Assembly: GCA_945836785.1 (NCBI GenBank)
Contig: CAMAMD010000088.1
Coordinates: 1-5,736 of the forward strand
Direction of reading: 5' to 3'
Length of the DNA stretch: 5,736 nt
Source: an uncultured Clostridium sp.
Lineage (GTDB): Bacteria > Bacillota_A > Clostridia > Lachnospirales > Lachnospiraceae
The translations under genes were made by a program, and so were the position numbers. This document shows, in pieces, positions 1 to 5,736 of this stretch. The notes beneath the pieces were generated by a model, which worked only from the letters and a program-made list of their open reading frames with translations, had not been told where the DNA came from and searched no databases. The first letter of the stretch is position 1, and every line of letters begins with the position of its first letter.

Positions 1-102
1 GGCACGGACGGGCAGGACGGTGAAAGCAACATATATGCCGATATTGATAACGAACGCCGCAGAACTGTCAGAAATAAAGTAGAGCTTCGCGAAACAAAGT
101 AA
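1..102 (+). CDS. C-terminal fragment of an unidentified protein (5' end outside window)
   Basis: Frame 1 is open from the window edge to a TAA at 100-102, giving 33 residues that end in NKVELRETK. The tail is highly charged (DIDNERRRTVRNKVELRETK) and polar, as expected of a soluble protein's C-terminus; no membrane segment or motif is visible. A strong rightward terminator begins about 35 bp after the stop, which supports a real rightward gene ending here, convergent with the leftward cluster. I do not recognise the family from this piece. A shorter alternative frame (2-82) and the antisense frame are also open over this short distance, so the assignment rests mainly on the terminator and on residue composition. 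No function is proposed. Confidence 0.5.
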   Translation, partial: GTDGQDGESNIYADIDNERRRTVRNKVELRETK

Positions 103-136
103 CCATAAAAATATTAGGTAAATATATAGCCTATAA

Positions 137-188
137 ATTATGCTGCAGACACCCCCACCTGATTTTTAGTCTGCAGCATAATCTTTTT
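137..188 (+). terminator. Intrinsic terminator between convergent genes
   Basis: A perfect 14-bp inverted repeat (ATTATGCTGCAGAC at 137-150, GTCTGCAGCATAAT at 169-182) encloses an 18-nt loop and is followed by CTTTTT at 183-188. On the plus strand this is a good Rho-independent terminator for the gene ending at 102. It also lies 31 bp beyond the stop of the leftward kinase-like gene. Read on the minus strand the stem is followed by TTATAGGCTATATATTT, which is only moderately T-rich, so it may also stop leftward transcription, but less certainly. Confidence 0.85.
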
Positions 189-212
189 CGTAAAAGCATT
201 CAAAATGTGCTG

Positions 213-827
213 TTATTCAATTGACTTTATGTAATCAATTATAAAATCAACTGTTTTATCAACACTCATCAAGCTACTGTTTATAAACACATCATAGCTG
301 TCAATCGAACCCCATCTTTTGGAGGTATAATAATTGTAATAGGATGCTCTACCCTTATCCTCCTTATTAATCTGTGATTTTGCTTTTTCAGCTGTTAAAT
401 CGAATCGTTTCGATACGGTCTCAATTCTTTTTTCCAATGGTGCATATATAAACAGTCGTATCAGATTCGGATTGTGCCGCAATGCGTAATCAGCACATCT
501 TCCAACAATAACACATGGCCCGTTATCTGCAATATTTTTGATTGTATCATACGTTGCCTGAAATGCCTGCTGATTCAGGTTTGGCTGATAACCTGTGCTT
601 GTAAAGCCATAACTATATGGATCCATAACAAGGTTATACAAAAAACTTTTGTTTGGTTTCTCATCGAGACTTTTCAACAGTGCTTCACTGATACCGCTAT
701 GTTTTGCTGCCTCATTTAGAAGCTCCTTATCATAGAAAGGTATATCAAGCTTTTCTGCAAGCCTGTGTCCAATCTCTCTTCCGTTACTGCCAAACTGTCT
801 TCCGATCGTGATAATATTTTTTGCCAT
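213..827 (-). CDS. Cytidylate kinase-like family protein (AAA_26 type)
   Basis: The 204-residue protein matches the cytidylate kinase-like family (Pfam AAA_26), cytosolic P-loop-type proteins whose in vivo substrate is not established. Visible landmarks are the N-terminal beta strand plus nucleotide-binding loop ITIGRQFGSNGREIG (residues 6-20), the IPFYDKELL segment (29-37), the central GPCVIVGRCADYALR block (103-117), the strand LIRLFIYAP (122-130), and the lid-like DKGRASYYNYYT block (157-168). The loop lacks the usual GxxGxGK[ST] lysine; R17 sits near its place, as is normal for this family. I chose ATG 827 because a strong AAAGGGGG site lies 7 nt upstream and the conserved domain starts at residue 5. 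An in-frame ATG at 890 would add 21 unconserved residues and has no ribosome binding site. The gene has its own promoter and is the last of the leftward series. The family call is firm; true CMP kinase activity is not implied. Confidence 0.9.
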   Translation of the reverse strand: MAKNIITIGRQFGSNGREIGHRLAEKLDIPFYDKELLNEAAKHSGISEALLKSLDEKPNKSFLYNLVMDPYSYGFTSTGYQPNLNQQAFQATYDTIKNIADNGPCVIVGRCADYALRHNPNLIRLFIYAPLEKRIETVSKRFDLTAEKAKSQINKEDKGRASYYNYYTSKRWGSIDSYDVFINSSLMSVDKTVDFIIDYIKSIE

Positions 828-834
828 GCGAATG

Positions 835-842
835 CCCCCTTT
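835..842 (-). promoter_or_regulatory. Ribosome binding site that sets the kinase-like gene start
   Basis: AAAGGGGG on the minus strand lies 7 nt before ATG 825-827. It sits inside the longer open frame that begins at 890, so it is the evidence for choosing the internal ATG. Nothing resembling a Shine-Dalgarno sequence precedes the ATG at 890. Confidence 0.8.
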
Positions 843-846
843 TCTG

Positions 847-886
847 GCAATCAAACAAAGATGACTGATTGCGTTCAACGTGCAAT
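847..886 (-). promoter_or_regulatory. Possible alternative hairpins in the leader of the kinase-like gene
   Basis: In the transcribed leader, read on the minus strand, GCAATCA (872-866) can pair perfectly with TGATTGC (853-847) across a 12-nt loop. The same GCAAT (872-868) can instead pair with ATTGC (886-882) across a 9-nt loop. The two hairpins are mutually exclusive, and the downstream one ends 4 nt before the ribosome binding site. This is the geometry of a switchable leader, but the stems are short (7 and 5 bp) and neither hides the ribosome binding site. A regulatory role is only a suggestion. Confidence 0.3.
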
Positions 887-931
887 TCATTTTGTTATGT
901 TGTCGTATCCGAAGAACTTGATTATGTATTT

Positions 932-960
932 ATTTTACTTCTTTTTGTGCAATTTGTCAA
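932..960 (-). promoter_or_regulatory. Sigma-A promoter of the kinase-like gene
   Basis: On the minus strand, TTGACA (960-955) is a perfect -35 box. It is followed by a 17-bp spacer and TAAAAT (937-932), one mismatch from the consensus -10. The expected transcription start is near 925, giving a leader of roughly 98 nt before ATG 827. The -35 box begins 6 bp after the stop codon of the upstream patatin gene. The kinase-like gene can therefore be transcribed independently, with possible read-through from upstream because no terminator is seen in the gap. Confidence 0.85.
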
Positions 961-966
961 ATATTA

Positions 967-1941
967 TCAAAAATTTTCATATTTTTTAGCTAAATTATTG
1001 AATTTTTCAAGGTTAGAATTCACTTTCTGTTCCATTTTTTTGTAGGTGTTATCTGCTCTAAGTTGCATGACAATCTCGTTATAATCATTTTTCGCAAGCA
1101 CGGATTCCATCTTTATATAGGTATCGTCGGGCTGAAATTTAGTATGTATTGCACGAAGTCCATCTTTATAACCCAACATTTCACGAAAATCAATTGTTTT
1201 TTCTGAAAAATTAAGTGTCCCACGCAGTAAATCACCCAGATCATAACTTGGATATATGGTAATAAATTCTGCATCAGGCCATTTTGAAGTATCTTTTACC
1301 TTGTCATATGCCATTCCAATGATGATAAATTTTCGTATTCCGTCCTCATACAATGGCTGAATCGGCTCATTGTCGCAGATACCGCCGTCTCTATAATAGC
1401 CTCCATCTATTTCTACCGCTTCATAAATAAGCGGTAATGCTGTAGATGCCAGAAGTATCTTTTTGATTGTTTCCTCATCGTAATCATTCAGGCAACGATA
1501 TTCTGCTGTTGTATCCTTGCTACTTACAATATCCGCCATGAGTATCGGTCTGCCCTGTGCGTACGGATTGTCCTGCAGTCTGCAAATTGAATTGTAAATT
1601 TTATATTTTCCGTGGATTAATTTATCAAAATCGATGTACTTATCCACCAATTTCAACATCTCATCACGGAAGAAATATGGCTTATGGTCAAACAGCATCT
1701 CCATATCAACATCAAATACAGTCTGCATATCAATATCATCCCACGCCTGGTACATGATATCGATATCATCCATGGCATATAACATAGCATTGACAGCACC
1801 GATGGATGCTCCCGATATCTCGGTTACATCATCAAGAAGGCCATTTTCCTTCAGTGCTTTCAGAACCCCAACCTGATATGCACCTTTACCGCCACCCCCT
1901 GCCAGTACAAGACCGATATTGTTTGTTGCGATTTCTCCCAT
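967..1941 (-). CDS. Patatin-like phospholipase / serine hydrolase
   Basis: This 324-residue protein belongs to the bacterial patatin-like family (RssA/YchK-type), which act as lipid acyl hydrolases with a Ser-Asp dyad. All signatures are present: the glycine-rich oxyanion loop LAGGGGKGAY (residues 13-22), the nucleophile elbow GASIG (44-48, Ser46), and the catalytic Asp in YRDGG (Asp185) after an IDGG turn. No signal peptide or transmembrane helix is seen, so a cytosolic or peripheral membrane site is likely. Residues 57-87 are unusually acidic, with repeated Asp-Ile/Asp-Met pairs. The C-terminal 40 or so residues are charged and probably helical. The start is ATG 1941 with GAGGAGG 7 nt upstream, and the gene ends with tandem stops TGA TAA. 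It lies 88 bp after the VWA gene in the same direction, with no clear promoter between, so co-transcription is plausible. The physiological substrate cannot be read from sequence. Confidence 0.92.
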   Translation of the reverse strand: MGEIATNNIGLVLAGGGGKGAYQVGVLKALKENGLLDDVTEISGASIGAVNAMLYAMDDIDIMYQAWDDIDMQTVFDVDMEMLFDHKPYFFRDEMLKLVDKYIDFDKLIHGKYKIYNSICRLQDNPYAQGRPILMADIVSSKDTTAEYRCLNDYDEETIKKILLASTALPLIYEAVEIDGGYYRDGGICDNEPIQPLYEDGIRKFIIIGMAYDKVKDTSKWPDAEFITIYPSYDLGDLLRGTLNFSEKTIDFREMLGYKDGLRAIHTKFQPDDTYIKMESVLAKNDYNEIVMQLRADNTYKKMEQKVNSNLEKFNNLAKKYENF

Positions 1942-2029
1942 ACAAGAACCTCCTCATTATAATATCCATTCAGATTCATATGACCGAATATATCCTGCCA
2001 TAACATATCCTGTGATGCATATATGAGTT

Positions 2030-3229
2030 TTAACGTGGTGCCATAAGCTTGGATATACCTGCTTTTAAACCATCCAAAGTCAAAGGATACATGTCATATA
2101 TCTGTGCCAGCGTGTTTTCTGCCTCCATCCATGCAAGGCCGTTTAATCCTCCGTGAAATCTCGGATTCAGCCATATTACTTTCTTGTATTTACTGCGAAA
2201 AAGTTTATTCCACTCATATCCGCTCATACCCTCGTTTGGTCCACGATAATTGCCGTTTACGTCAAATAATTCCTCCGGCGCCATCTGAGCATCTCCGACA
2301 ATAATAACCTTGTAATCTTTATCTGTATGCCGGAACAGGTAATCCAGATCGACCCAGTTGCCCATCTCACATTCTGCATCTTTATATACCTTACTGTATA
2401 TGCAGTTATGAAAATAATATGTCTTTACATCCTTGAAATGATTTGCTTTGTGTACTGCCTGAAACAAATCATTACATAATTCGGCAAATGGCATCATGGT
2501 TCCGCCGCAATCAAATAATAAAAGGAGCTTTACAGAGTTTTTGCGCGGCTTGTCAAATTCCAGCTGGAGATAGCCTCCGTTGTTGCAGGTGGAGTCAATG
2601 GTTTTATCAATATCCAGTTCAGTTTTTGCAACGTCAAGCTTGGTTGAAAATTGTCTTAATCTGCGAAATGCCATCTGGAACTGGCGGATATCCAAGGTTT
2701 TGTCATGCCTGAAATCAGCGTATTTTCTCTCTCCAATCACCTGAAATGCTGACTGCATACCTGATTGCCCGCCAACCCGCAAACCACCCGGATTACGACC
2801 GTGATGTCCAAAAGCAGAACCGCCGCTGGTGCCAATCCAATAATTACCGCCATTGTGTTCACTGTTTTGTTCTGTGATACGCTCACGAAACATACGCTTG
2901 GTTTCTGCCATATCACGTTTGACATCGTATTTGTAGATATCAGCATTTAATCCGTTGGTGTTCATTTCTCCCTTATCCAGAAATTTCATTATAATCTCAG
3001 GAACTTCATTTTCACCGCTTTGTATATCCTTAAAATACTCAAGAAATGCAATATCATATTTGTCATAATCTGATTCAGTTTTAACTAATATCATTCTGCC
3101 CAGATTGTAAAGCCCTTCTAATGACGAATATGCCAGTCCTTTATCAAGGGCATCCATAAAAGTAATCCATTCAGTCATGGATACTTTTAATCCTTTTTCC
3201 CGGCAGACATATAAGAATTCGGTAAACAA
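2030..3229 (-). CDS. CoxE-type VWA domain protein, partner of the MoxR ATPase
   Basis: This 399-residue protein has the layout of CoxE-like VWA proteins. The N-terminal helical part (FLYVCREKGLKVSMTEW, residues 5-21) resembles the family start. A glycine-rich block follows at 127-158 (WIGTSGGSAFGHHG...GGLRVGG). The C-terminal VWA fold carries a metal-site (MIDAS) motif DCGGT (Asp240, Gly242, Thr244), a YYFHNCIY strand (271-278), a likely MIDAS Thr302, and VGDAQMAPEEL (311-321, Asp313). It ends with the LTLDGL motif (383-388). Family members work with a MoxR AAA+ ATPase as a chaperone or cofactor-insertion pair; CoxE with CoxD matures the CO dehydrogenase metal site. The start is TTG 3229, immediately after the ATPase stop codon, with AGAGGAG 10 nt upstream. 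It is preferred over Met18 because residues 2-17 look like the conserved family N-terminus. No client enzyme lies nearby, so the exact role is unknown. Confidence 0.9.
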   Translation of the reverse strand: MFTEFLYVCREKGLKVSMTEWITFMDALDKGLAYSSLEGLYNLGRMILVKTESDYDKYDIAFLEYFKDIQSGENEVPEIIMKFLDKGEMNTNGLNADIYKYDVKRDMAETKRMFRERITEQNSEHNGGNYWIGTSGGSAFGHHGRNPGGLRVGGQSGMQSAFQVIGERKYADFRHDKTLDIRQFQMAFRRLRQFSTKLDVAKTELDIDKTIDSTCNNGGYLQLEFDKPRKNSVKLLLLFDCGGTMMPFAELCNDLFQAVHKANHFKDVKTYYFHNCIYSKVYKDAECEMGNWVDLDYLFRHTDKDYKVIIVGDAQMAPEELFDVNGNYRGPNEGMSGYEWNKLFRSKYKKVIWLNPRFHGGLNGLAWMEAENTLAQIYDMYPLTLDGLKAGISKLMAPR

Positions 3230-3246
3230 TTAATATATACTCCTCT
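3227..3246 (-). promoter_or_regulatory. Ribosome binding site and TTG start abutting the MoxR stop (TAA-TTG)
   Basis: On the minus strand AGAGGAG (3246-3240) lies inside the last codons of the ATPase gene. It is followed 10 nt later by TTG (3229-3227), directly after TAA (3232-3230). The contact suggests translational coupling, with ribosomes that finish the ATPase restarting on the VWA gene. This fits two proteins needed in a fixed ratio. Confidence 0.7.
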
Positions 3247-4048
3247 TCTTTACGATATCCATGTCTTCATCCTTCTTAATTAATACACCGAGGTATGGCA
3301 GATTCTTTCGTATTACCTCAGGGTCAATTCCACCGAGAGCAAGTGCGTTCAGCCAGTCAATAAGCTCGGAGGTACTCGGTTTTTTTCGCACCTCTTTAAT
3401 CTCACGGATCCAATAAAATGTATCCATGGCTGCTTTGAGCAGATGCTCGTCAATATTTTCAAAATGAACACGGACAATTTCTTCCATCTCCTGTTTTTCC
3501 GGAAAACTGATATAGTGGAAAATACATCTTCTAAGAAATGCATCCGGCAGTTCTTTTTCGGCATTTGAGGTGATAATTACAATCGGTCTGGTCTTTGCTT
3601 TGATGGTTTCTCTTGTCTCATGGATATAGAACTCCATTTTATCGAGTTCCCAGAGCAAATCATTTGGAAATTCCAAATCAGCTTTATCTATCTCGTCAAT
3701 GAGAAGAATGACCTGTTCATCCTGGCTGAAAGCCTCTCCTAATTTTCCGAGCTTGATGTATCGTTTGATATCATCGACTCCCTCCTCGCCAAACTGGCTG
3801 TCATATAGCCTCTGAATCGTATCATAAACATAAAGACCATCCTGTGCCTTTGTTGTCGACTTGATGTTCCATATAAACAGTTTCATGCCAAATGCCTGGC
3901 TGATGGCTTCTGCAAGCATGGTTTTGCCTGTACCCGGTTCACCTTTGATTAAAAGGGGCTTTTCAAGTGCACGTGCCACATCAACTGCAGCCATAAGCTC
4001 CGGTGATGCTACATATTCCTGGGAACCTGTGAATTTCATGTCGTTCAT
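3230..4048 (-). CDS. MoxR-family AAA+ ATPase (CoxD-like)
   Basis: This 272-residue cytosolic AAA+ ATPase has a complete catalytic set. Walker A is GEPGTGKT (residues 36-43, Lys42), Walker B is VILLIDEID (113-121, Asp118/Glu119), sensor 1 is ITSN (159-162), and arginine-finger candidates lie in FLRRC (171-175). A C-terminal lid segment RKKPSTSELIDWL (221-233) is characteristic of ATPases paired with CoxE-type VWA proteins. The length is normal for compact MoxR proteins. These assemble into hexamers and remodel or load cofactors into target proteins together with the VWA partner, which here is encoded directly downstream without a gap. The start is ATG 4048 with AGGAG 11 nt upstream. This spacing is a little long, and an out-of-frame ATG lies between. 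The gene is 44 bp after proA with no visible promoter, so it probably belongs to the same transcript. The client is unknown. Confidence 0.93.
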   Translation of the reverse strand: MNDMKFTGSQEYVASPELMAAVDVARALEKPLLIKGEPGTGKTMLAEAISQAFGMKLFIWNIKSTTKAQDGLYVYDTIQRLYDSQFGEEGVDDIKRYIKLGKLGEAFSQDEQVILLIDEIDKADLEFPNDLLWELDKMEFYIHETRETIKAKTRPIVIITSNAEKELPDAFLRRCIFHYISFPEKQEMEEIVRVHFENIDEHLLKAAMDTFYWIREIKEVRKKPSTSELIDWLNALALGGIDPEVIRKNLPYLGVLIKKDEDMDIVKKRSIY

Positions 4049-4064
4049 GGTTTCATTTACTCCT
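4045..4064 (-). promoter_or_regulatory. MoxR ribosome binding site with an intervening three-codon minicistron
   Basis: AGGAG (4064-4060) is followed after only 3 nt by an ATG (4056-4054) that reads Met-Lys-Pro-stop. The stop TGA (4047-4045) overlaps the MoxR start codon as ATGA. The MoxR ATG itself is 11 nt from the AGGAG. Either the first ATG is too close to be used, or initiation is shared between the minicistron and MoxR. A chance occurrence is quite possible. Confidence 0.4.
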
Positions 4065-4092
4065 TTTTCTTTTTTGCTTGTATTTTGTATAT

Positions 4093-5334
4093 TTATTCTC
4101 TGATTTGTCCGTTGCCATAAATGATATATTTGGTGGAGGTAAGTGCCAGAAGCCCCATAGGGCCACGGGCATGCAGCTTCTGAGTGGATATCCCGATTTC
4201 AGCTCCAAATCCAAACATAAACCCGTCCGTAAACCGTGTTGAAGCATTTACATAGACGCAGGCTGAATCAATTTCATTTAAAAATCGTTGCGCATCTTCA
4301 TAGCTTTCGGTAATTATGGCTTCGGAATGACCGGTGCTGTATTTATTTATATGGTCGATTGCTTCATCTATATTGTCTACAATCTTTGCGGATATAATTT
4401 TGGCCAGATATTCCGTGCCATAATCTTCCTCTGTTGCAGGAACAATATAATCAGATAAAGATTGTGCCAGTTTATCTCCGCGAATTTCACAATCCTGTTC
4501 ATGCAGCATCTCAGCAATGGCCGGTATGGCTTTTTCAGCAATATCTCTGTGGATGACAAGTGATTCACAGGCATTACACACACCAAGACGCTGTAGCTTT
4601 GCATTTTGTATAATTGGGATTGCTTTGTCAAGATCTGCATCTTTGTTTACGAATATATGGCAGTTTCCGGTTCCTGTTTCAATAACCGGAACGGTCGCAT
4701 TTTCTACGACAGTTCTGATCAAACCGGCTCCGCCTCTCGGTATAAGTAAATCAACGTACTGGTTCATACGCATAAACTGCTTTGCAACTTCCCTGTCCGT
4801 ATCTTCGATGAGATTGATTGCATCAGGCGTGATATGGCTGTCTGAAAGTACTTCGCGAATCACTTTTACAAGCGCAATATTGGAATGAATACAATCGCTT
4901 CCTCCGCGCAATATGACTGCATTTCCTGTTTTAAAGCAGAGTGCAAAAGCATCCACCGTAACGTTTGGTCTTGATTCATATATGATTCCGATTACACCCA
5001 TTGGAACACGTTTCTGGCCAATTAATAAGCCGTTTGGTCTCTCTTTCATGGAAAGCACTTCGCCAATCGGATCTTCCAGAGATACCACTTGCCGTATTCC
5101 TTCCGCCATATCCTCAAATCTTTTTTCGGTCAGTCGCAGTCTGTCCTGTAATGATTCCGGCATACCATTTTCTTCGGCATGTTGGAGATCAATTTCGTTT
5201 GCTGCCATGATTTCATCCCTGTGTGTAAGTAATGCGTCAGCGACCGCAAGAAGTGCATCATTTTTTTCTGTTTGTCCAAGCTTTGCCATGATTCTTGATG
5301 CAGCTTTTGCGGCTTTTCCAAGTTCTTTCAGCAT
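4093..5334 (-). CDS. proA: Gamma-glutamyl phosphate reductase (glutamate-5-semialdehyde dehydrogenase)
   Basis: ProA carries out the second step of proline biosynthesis, the NADPH-dependent reduction of L-glutamyl 5-phosphate to glutamate 5-semialdehyde, in the cytosol. The 413-residue length is typical. Signature stretches are visible: [27 protein letters not shown] (part of the NADPH-binding domain, residues 113-139), LRGGSD (142-147), [10 protein letters not shown] (197-206), [13 protein letters not shown] (217-229), the catalytic-cysteine motif [12 protein letters not shown] (251-262, Cys253), and C-terminal [22 protein letters not shown]. Cys256 is a second cysteine beside the active site. 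The start is ATG 5334 with AGGAG 7 nt upstream. The usual partner proB (glutamate 5-kinase) is not in the window. The gene just upstream is the folate cyclo-ligase, 41 bp away, so proB may lie farther upstream in the operon or elsewhere. Confidence 0.97.
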   Translation of the reverse strand: MLKELGKAAKAASRIMAKLGQTEKNDALLAVADALLTHRDEIMAANEIDLQHAEENGMPESLQDRLRLTEKRFEDMAEGIRQVVSLEDPIGEVLSMKERPNGLLIGQKRVPMGVIGIIYESRPNVTVDAFALCFKTGNAVILRGGSDCIHSNIALVKVIREVLSDSHITPDAINLIEDTDREVAKQFMRMNQYVDLLIPRGGAGLIRTVVENATVPVIETGTGNCHIFVNKDADLDKAIPIIQNAKLQRLGVCNACESLVIHRDIAEKAIPAIAEMLHEQDCEIRGDKLAQSLSDYIVPATEEDYGTEYLAKIISAKIVDNIDEAIDHINKYSTGHSEAIITESYEDAQRFLNEIDSACVYVNASTRFTDGFMFGFGAEIGISTQKLHARGPMGLLALTSTKYIIYGNGQIRE

Positions 5335-5375
5335 ATGTATTCTCCTTTCTGTTTTTGAAACGATATGATTGCATG

Positions 5376-5736
5376 TTATTTGTTGGATATTACATCCTCA
5401 GGTTTTATGTCATGGGCTTCCCCAAAAAAATCTGGAACAATCTGAAAATCGTAGCATACAGCTAATGTTCTGCATATGGAATACGCAGCTAAATACCGGT
5501 CATAGTATCCGCCACCGTATCCGATTCGGTCATGATTTGCAGAAAACACAGCCCCTGGCATAATAATAAGTGTATATTTATCAGGAATTAATTTGCACTC
5601 TGATAATGGCACAGGTATGTGATAAGCACCTTCTGTTAACCCCGTGTTATTATCATAAAAATAAAAATCCATCTTATCGTTAATGATCTTAGGAAGCCAG
5701 ATTTTTTTCCCCGCTTCTCTGGCCGGATTTATTAAA
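5376..5736 (-). CDS. 5-formyltetrahydrofolate cyclo-ligase, C-terminal part (5' end outside window)
   Basis: The minus-strand frame stays open to the right edge and gives 119 residues beginning [17 protein letters not shown]. This enzyme family (MTHFS, YgfA/YqgN) converts 5-formyl-THF to 5,10-methenyl-THF using ATP. The diagnostic parts are [10 protein letters not shown] (near visible residues 8-17), [10 protein letters not shown], the strongly conserved [13 protein letters not shown], and the closing [15 protein letters not shown], all in the family's order. About 70 N-terminal residues are missing compared with the usual length near 190. An internal ATG at 5672 is not the start, because conserved sequence (GKKIWLPKI) precedes it in frame. 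The gene precedes proA by 41 bp in the same direction and probably shares its transcript; no terminator lies between. Confidence 0.93.
   Translation of the reverse strand, partial: LINPAREAGKKIWLPKIINDKMDFYFYDNNTGLTEGAYHIPVPLSECKLIPDKYTLIIMPGAVFSANHDRIGYGGGYYDRYLAAYSICRTLAVCYDFQIVPDFFGEAHDIKPEDVISNK

Noticed and set aside
1..102. Antisense open frame on the minus strand across the left edge
   Set aside because: It lacks a start codon with a ribosome binding site downstream of the kinase-like gene, and the rightward terminator supports the plus-strand reading instead.
828..890. N-terminal extension of the kinase-like protein to the ATG at 890
   Set aside because: There is no ribosome binding site before 890, the 21 added residues are not family-like, and a strong ribosome binding site lies inside this stretch ahead of ATG 827.
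1754..1769. 16-bp perfect palindrome ATGATATCGATATCAT inside the patatin gene
   Set aside because: It falls in a run of Asp-Ile/Asp-Met codons (GAT ATC) in the acidic stretch. Codon repetition explains it, and there is no promoter or gene boundary nearby.
1949..1966. TATAAT just upstream of the patatin ribosome binding site as a possible -10 box
   Set aside because: No convincing -35 box lies 16-18 bp upstream, and the transcript would begin inside the Shine-Dalgarno sequence.
1990..2012. Direct repeat ATATCCTG at 1990-1997 and 2005-2012 in the VWA-patatin gap
   Set aside because: Two 8-bp copies in AT-rich intergenic DNA are within chance, and they are not placed relative to a recognisable promoter.
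4913..5368. 151-codon plus-strand open frame opposite the start of proA (and a 123-codon one at 4517-4888)
   Set aside because: Both lie wholly or almost wholly antisense to the strongly conserved proA. They have low-complexity Ser/Ile/Phe-rich translations and no family resemblance, so they are shadow frames.

Overview
This window looks like an ordinary chromosomal stretch from a low-GC Gram-positive anaerobe. A Lachnospiraceae/Clostridia-type Bacillota is my best guess. The basis is the AT-rich base composition, AGGAG-type ribosome binding sites before most genes, a consensus sigma-A promoter, and protein families common in that group (cytidylate kinase-like AAA_26, a MoxR/CoxE-type pair, ProA next to 5-formyl-THF cyclo-ligase). 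The taxonomic call is inference; no rRNA or other marker gene is present.

Layout: the left edge (1-102) holds the last 33 codons of an unidentified rightward gene, followed by a strong intrinsic terminator (137-188). Everything else is leftward (minus strand). Read from the right edge in the direction of transcription, the order is: the C-terminal two thirds of 5-formyltetrahydrofolate cyclo-ligase (cut by the window edge), proA (gamma-glutamyl phosphate reductase), a MoxR-family AAA+ ATPase, a CoxE-type VWA protein, a patatin-like phospholipase, and a cytidylate kinase-like protein. Gaps are about 41, 44, 0, 88 and 139 bp, so at least the first four genes are probably one transcript. The last gene has its own near-perfect promoter (TTGACA-17 bp-TAAAAT) starting 6 bp after the patatin stop codon, and a leader of about 100 nt.

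Functionally, proA (proline biosynthesis) and the folate cyclo-ligase are housekeeping metabolism. The MoxR ATPase and VWA protein are the most interesting unit. Their genes abut exactly (TAA followed directly by a TTG start), and by analogy with CoxD/CoxE and RavA/ViaA they should form an ATPase-adaptor chaperone pair, but no client enzyme is encoded nearby. The patatin-like hydrolase and the non-canonical kinase have intact family motifs but no assignable substrate.

I see no mobile element, CRISPR array, tRNA or rRNA, and no gene-free stretch over 300 bases. I do not see a clearly new system. The best leads are the client-less MoxR-VWA pair, the kinase with a degenerate P-loop, and the possible competing hairpins in that kinase's leader.
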